This document shows positions 61,497-64,000 of a DNA stretch of 64,000 nucleotides, one piece after another. How positions within the stretch are numbered: the stretch's first letter is position 1; the number at the start of each line of letters is the position of its first letter. Under the pieces are notes generated by a model. That model did not search any database, was not told the DNA's origin, and saw only the letters and a list, made by a program, of their open reading frames with translations. The position numbers were made by a program, and so were the translations under genes. Source of the DNA: UBA8752 sp049610565 (lineage in GTDB: Bacteria; Bacteroidota; Bacteroidia; Flavobacteriales_D; Sanyastnellaceae); assembly GCA_049610565.1 (NCBI GenBank), contig JBMYZR010000004.1:1-64000 (forward strand), in the 5' to 3' direction.

Positions 61497-61526
61497 TTGG
61501 AATTCCCGGCATTTCACGTAGTTTTG
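61497..61526 (+). promoter_or_regulatory. promoter of the rpsL-rpsG-fusA operon (TTG, 19 nt, TAGTTTTG)
   Basis: TTG at 61497-61499, 19 nt, then TAGTTTTG at 61519-61526. The rpsL ATG is at 61598, so a leader of roughly 65 nt is expected. I see no stable hairpin in it. Confidence 0.72.
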
Positions 61527-61597
61527 CACCCCCGTTGAAAAATGGGGCAGTGGGCTTTTTGCCCCTGTTTGTTCGAAAAAGACGCAGATAACAAGCA

Positions 61598-61972
61598 ATG
61601 CCGACGATCCAACAGTTGATCCGCAAAGGCCGCACGGACAAGGTGTACACCTCCAAGTCCGCTGCACTCGACTCCTGCCCGCAGCGCCGGGGCGTGTGCG
61701 TGCGTGTCTACACGACCACACCGAAGAAGCCGAACTCCGCCATGCGGAAGGTGGCCCGTGTGCGACTGACCAATGGAAACGAAGTCAATGCCTACATCGG
61801 TGGTGAGGGCCACAACCTCCAGGAGCACAGCATCGTGCTCGTTCGCGGAGGACGTGTGAAGGACCTCCCCGGTGTCCGCTACCACATCGTTCGTGGCGCC
61901 CTCGACACCGCTGGTGTGGAAGGCCGCAACCAGCGTCGTTCGAAGTATGGAACCAAGCGCCCCAAGAAGTAA
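61598..61972 (+). CDS. rpsL: 30S ribosomal protein S12
   Basis: A 124-residue protein with the universal S12 motifs TTPKKPNSAMRKVARVRLTN and GEGHNLQEHSIVLVRGGRVK, and the C-terminal SKYGTKRPKK. The loop PKKPNS has Lys at the streptomycin-sensitive position. It is the first gene of the str operon. Confidence 0.98.
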   Translation: MPTIQQLIRKGRTDKVYTSKSAALDSCPQRRGVCVRVYTTTPKKPNSAMRKVARVRLTNGNEVNAYIGGEGHNLQEHSIVLVRGGRVKDLPGVRYHIVRGALDTAGVEGRNQRRSKYGTKRPKK

Positions 61973-61978
61973 TCTGTC

Positions 61979-62446
61979 ATGCGCCGTAGACAAGCAAAAA
62001 AGCACCCGCTGATTCCGGACCCCCGGTTCAACGACACGGACGTCACGTACTTCGTGAACAACCTCATGCTCAAGGGCAAGAAGAGCACCGCCTTTGACAT
62101 CTTCTACACTGCCATCGACAAGGTGACCGAGCGCACCGGCGAGGATGGCCTCGAGCAGTGGAAGCAGGCCGTTGACGCCGTGACCCCCAATGTGGAGGTT
62201 CGCAGCCGCCGTGTGGGTGGTGCGACGTTCCAGATCCCGCAACCCATTCGCGACAGCCGCAAGCGCAGCATGGCCGTGAAGTGGATCATCAGCTACGCGC
62301 GACTCCGCAACGAAAAGACCATGGCAGACCGCCTGGCCGCGGAGATCATCGCCGCCAACAAGGGCGAAGGCGCCACGTTCAAGAAGAAAGAAGACACGCA
62401 CCGGATGGCCGAAGCCAACAAGGCTTTCTCCCACTTCCGGTTCTGA
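61979..62446 (+). CDS. rpsG: 30S ribosomal protein S7
   Basis: A 155-residue S7 protein. It starts with MRRRQAKKHPLIPDPRFNDT and has VEVRSRRVGGATFQIPQPI, typical of the family. It lies 6 bases after rpsL in the usual str operon order. Confidence 0.98.
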   Translation: MRRRQAKKHPLIPDPRFNDTDVTYFVNNLMLKGKKSTAFDIFYTAIDKVTERTGEDGLEQWKQAVDAVTPNVEVRSRRVGGATFQIPQPIRDSRKRSMAVKWIISYARLRNEKTMADRLAAEIIAANKGEGATFKKKEDTHRMAEANKAFSHFRF

Positions 62447-62473
62447 TCCCACCCAACCCCGACCCACGAAATC

Positions 62474-64000
<1,527 letters not shown>

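Noticed and set aside
61527..61597. Riboswitch or attenuator in the rpsL leader
   Set aside because: I see no stable hairpin or known motif in the roughly 70 bases; autoregulation cannot be supported.

Overview
This 64 kb window is a chromosomal piece of a GC-rich member of the Bacteroidota, most likely a marine Flavobacteriales-like lineage. I cannot name a genus. The evidence is: a type IX secretion sorting domain on the protein at 2-199 and on the peptidylarginine-deiminase-like protein; the DUF4290-murA gene pair; secreted proteins carrying Cys-rich GCTDxxACNYD repeats; promoter boxes of the Bacteroidota TAnnTTTG type; and almost no Shine-Dalgarno sequences. Coding density is very high. 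No stretch above about 160 bases lacks a gene, and several convergent genes abut or overlap at their stop codons.

Layout. 1-4.3 kb: tail of a secreted protein, a GT9 glycosyltransferase, a hotdog thioesterase, hemJ, tatD, type I asparaginase. 4.4-8.2 kb: tRNA-Ser, a Tat-exported pirin and an exbB-(membrane protein)-exbD-exbD operon. 8.2-12.2 kb (minus): hydroxyacid dehydrogenase, mgtE, tadA, glycosyltransferase. 12.2-16 kb (plus): trmB, an alkyltransferase-like protein, Mrp, NifU-like protein, ferredoxin reductase and ferredoxin. 16-23.3 kb (minus): a nucleotide-sugar and polysaccharide operon (WbpE, Ugd, UXS, WbpD, WbpA/TviB-like, RfbB, PHP phosphatase). 23.4-36 kb: a secretome block between and beyond tRNA-Leu and tRNA-Gly. 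It holds a small dockerin-like protein, a lysyl-endopeptidase-like protease, a 1617-residue M43 metalloprotease mosaic, waaA with two outer-membrane-type proteins, and an arylsulfotransferase-like protein. 36-48 kb: a two-component system, a secreted unknown, DUF4290-murA, a TlpA-like protein, grpE-dnaJ, an ABC-2 exporter, a Ppx/GppA phosphatase, an NtrC-like regulator without a DNA-binding domain, and a DUF5684-type protein. 48-54.8 kb: alaS, M23 peptidase, MerR, hldD, queD, Bax-inhibitor-1. 54.9-61.4 kb (minus): lipoprotein plus deiminase, a TonB-box lipoprotein, and the operon pcrA-lipoprotein-esterase. 61.5-64 kb: rpsL-rpsG-fusA (fusA runs off the window).

Most genes are housekeeping or cell-envelope genes: LPS core (GT9, WaaA, HldD), capsule sugars, murein (MurA, M23), folding, Fe-S and redox. 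No phage, CRISPR, transposon or canonical defence island is visible. The most unusual signals are these. (1) A recurrent TAnnTT[TC]G box sits almost exactly 4 nt before start codons, suggesting widespread leaderless transcripts. (2) A dockerin-like C-terminal cassette is shared by secreted proteins that lack the usual sorting domain. (3) Several conserved proteins have lost key residues: DnaJ lacks zinc centre 1, Mrp has no cysteine at all, MurA has Asp for Cys, and the NtrC-like regulator has no HTH. (4) One-base TGATG gene overlaps are very common, also between unrelated genes.
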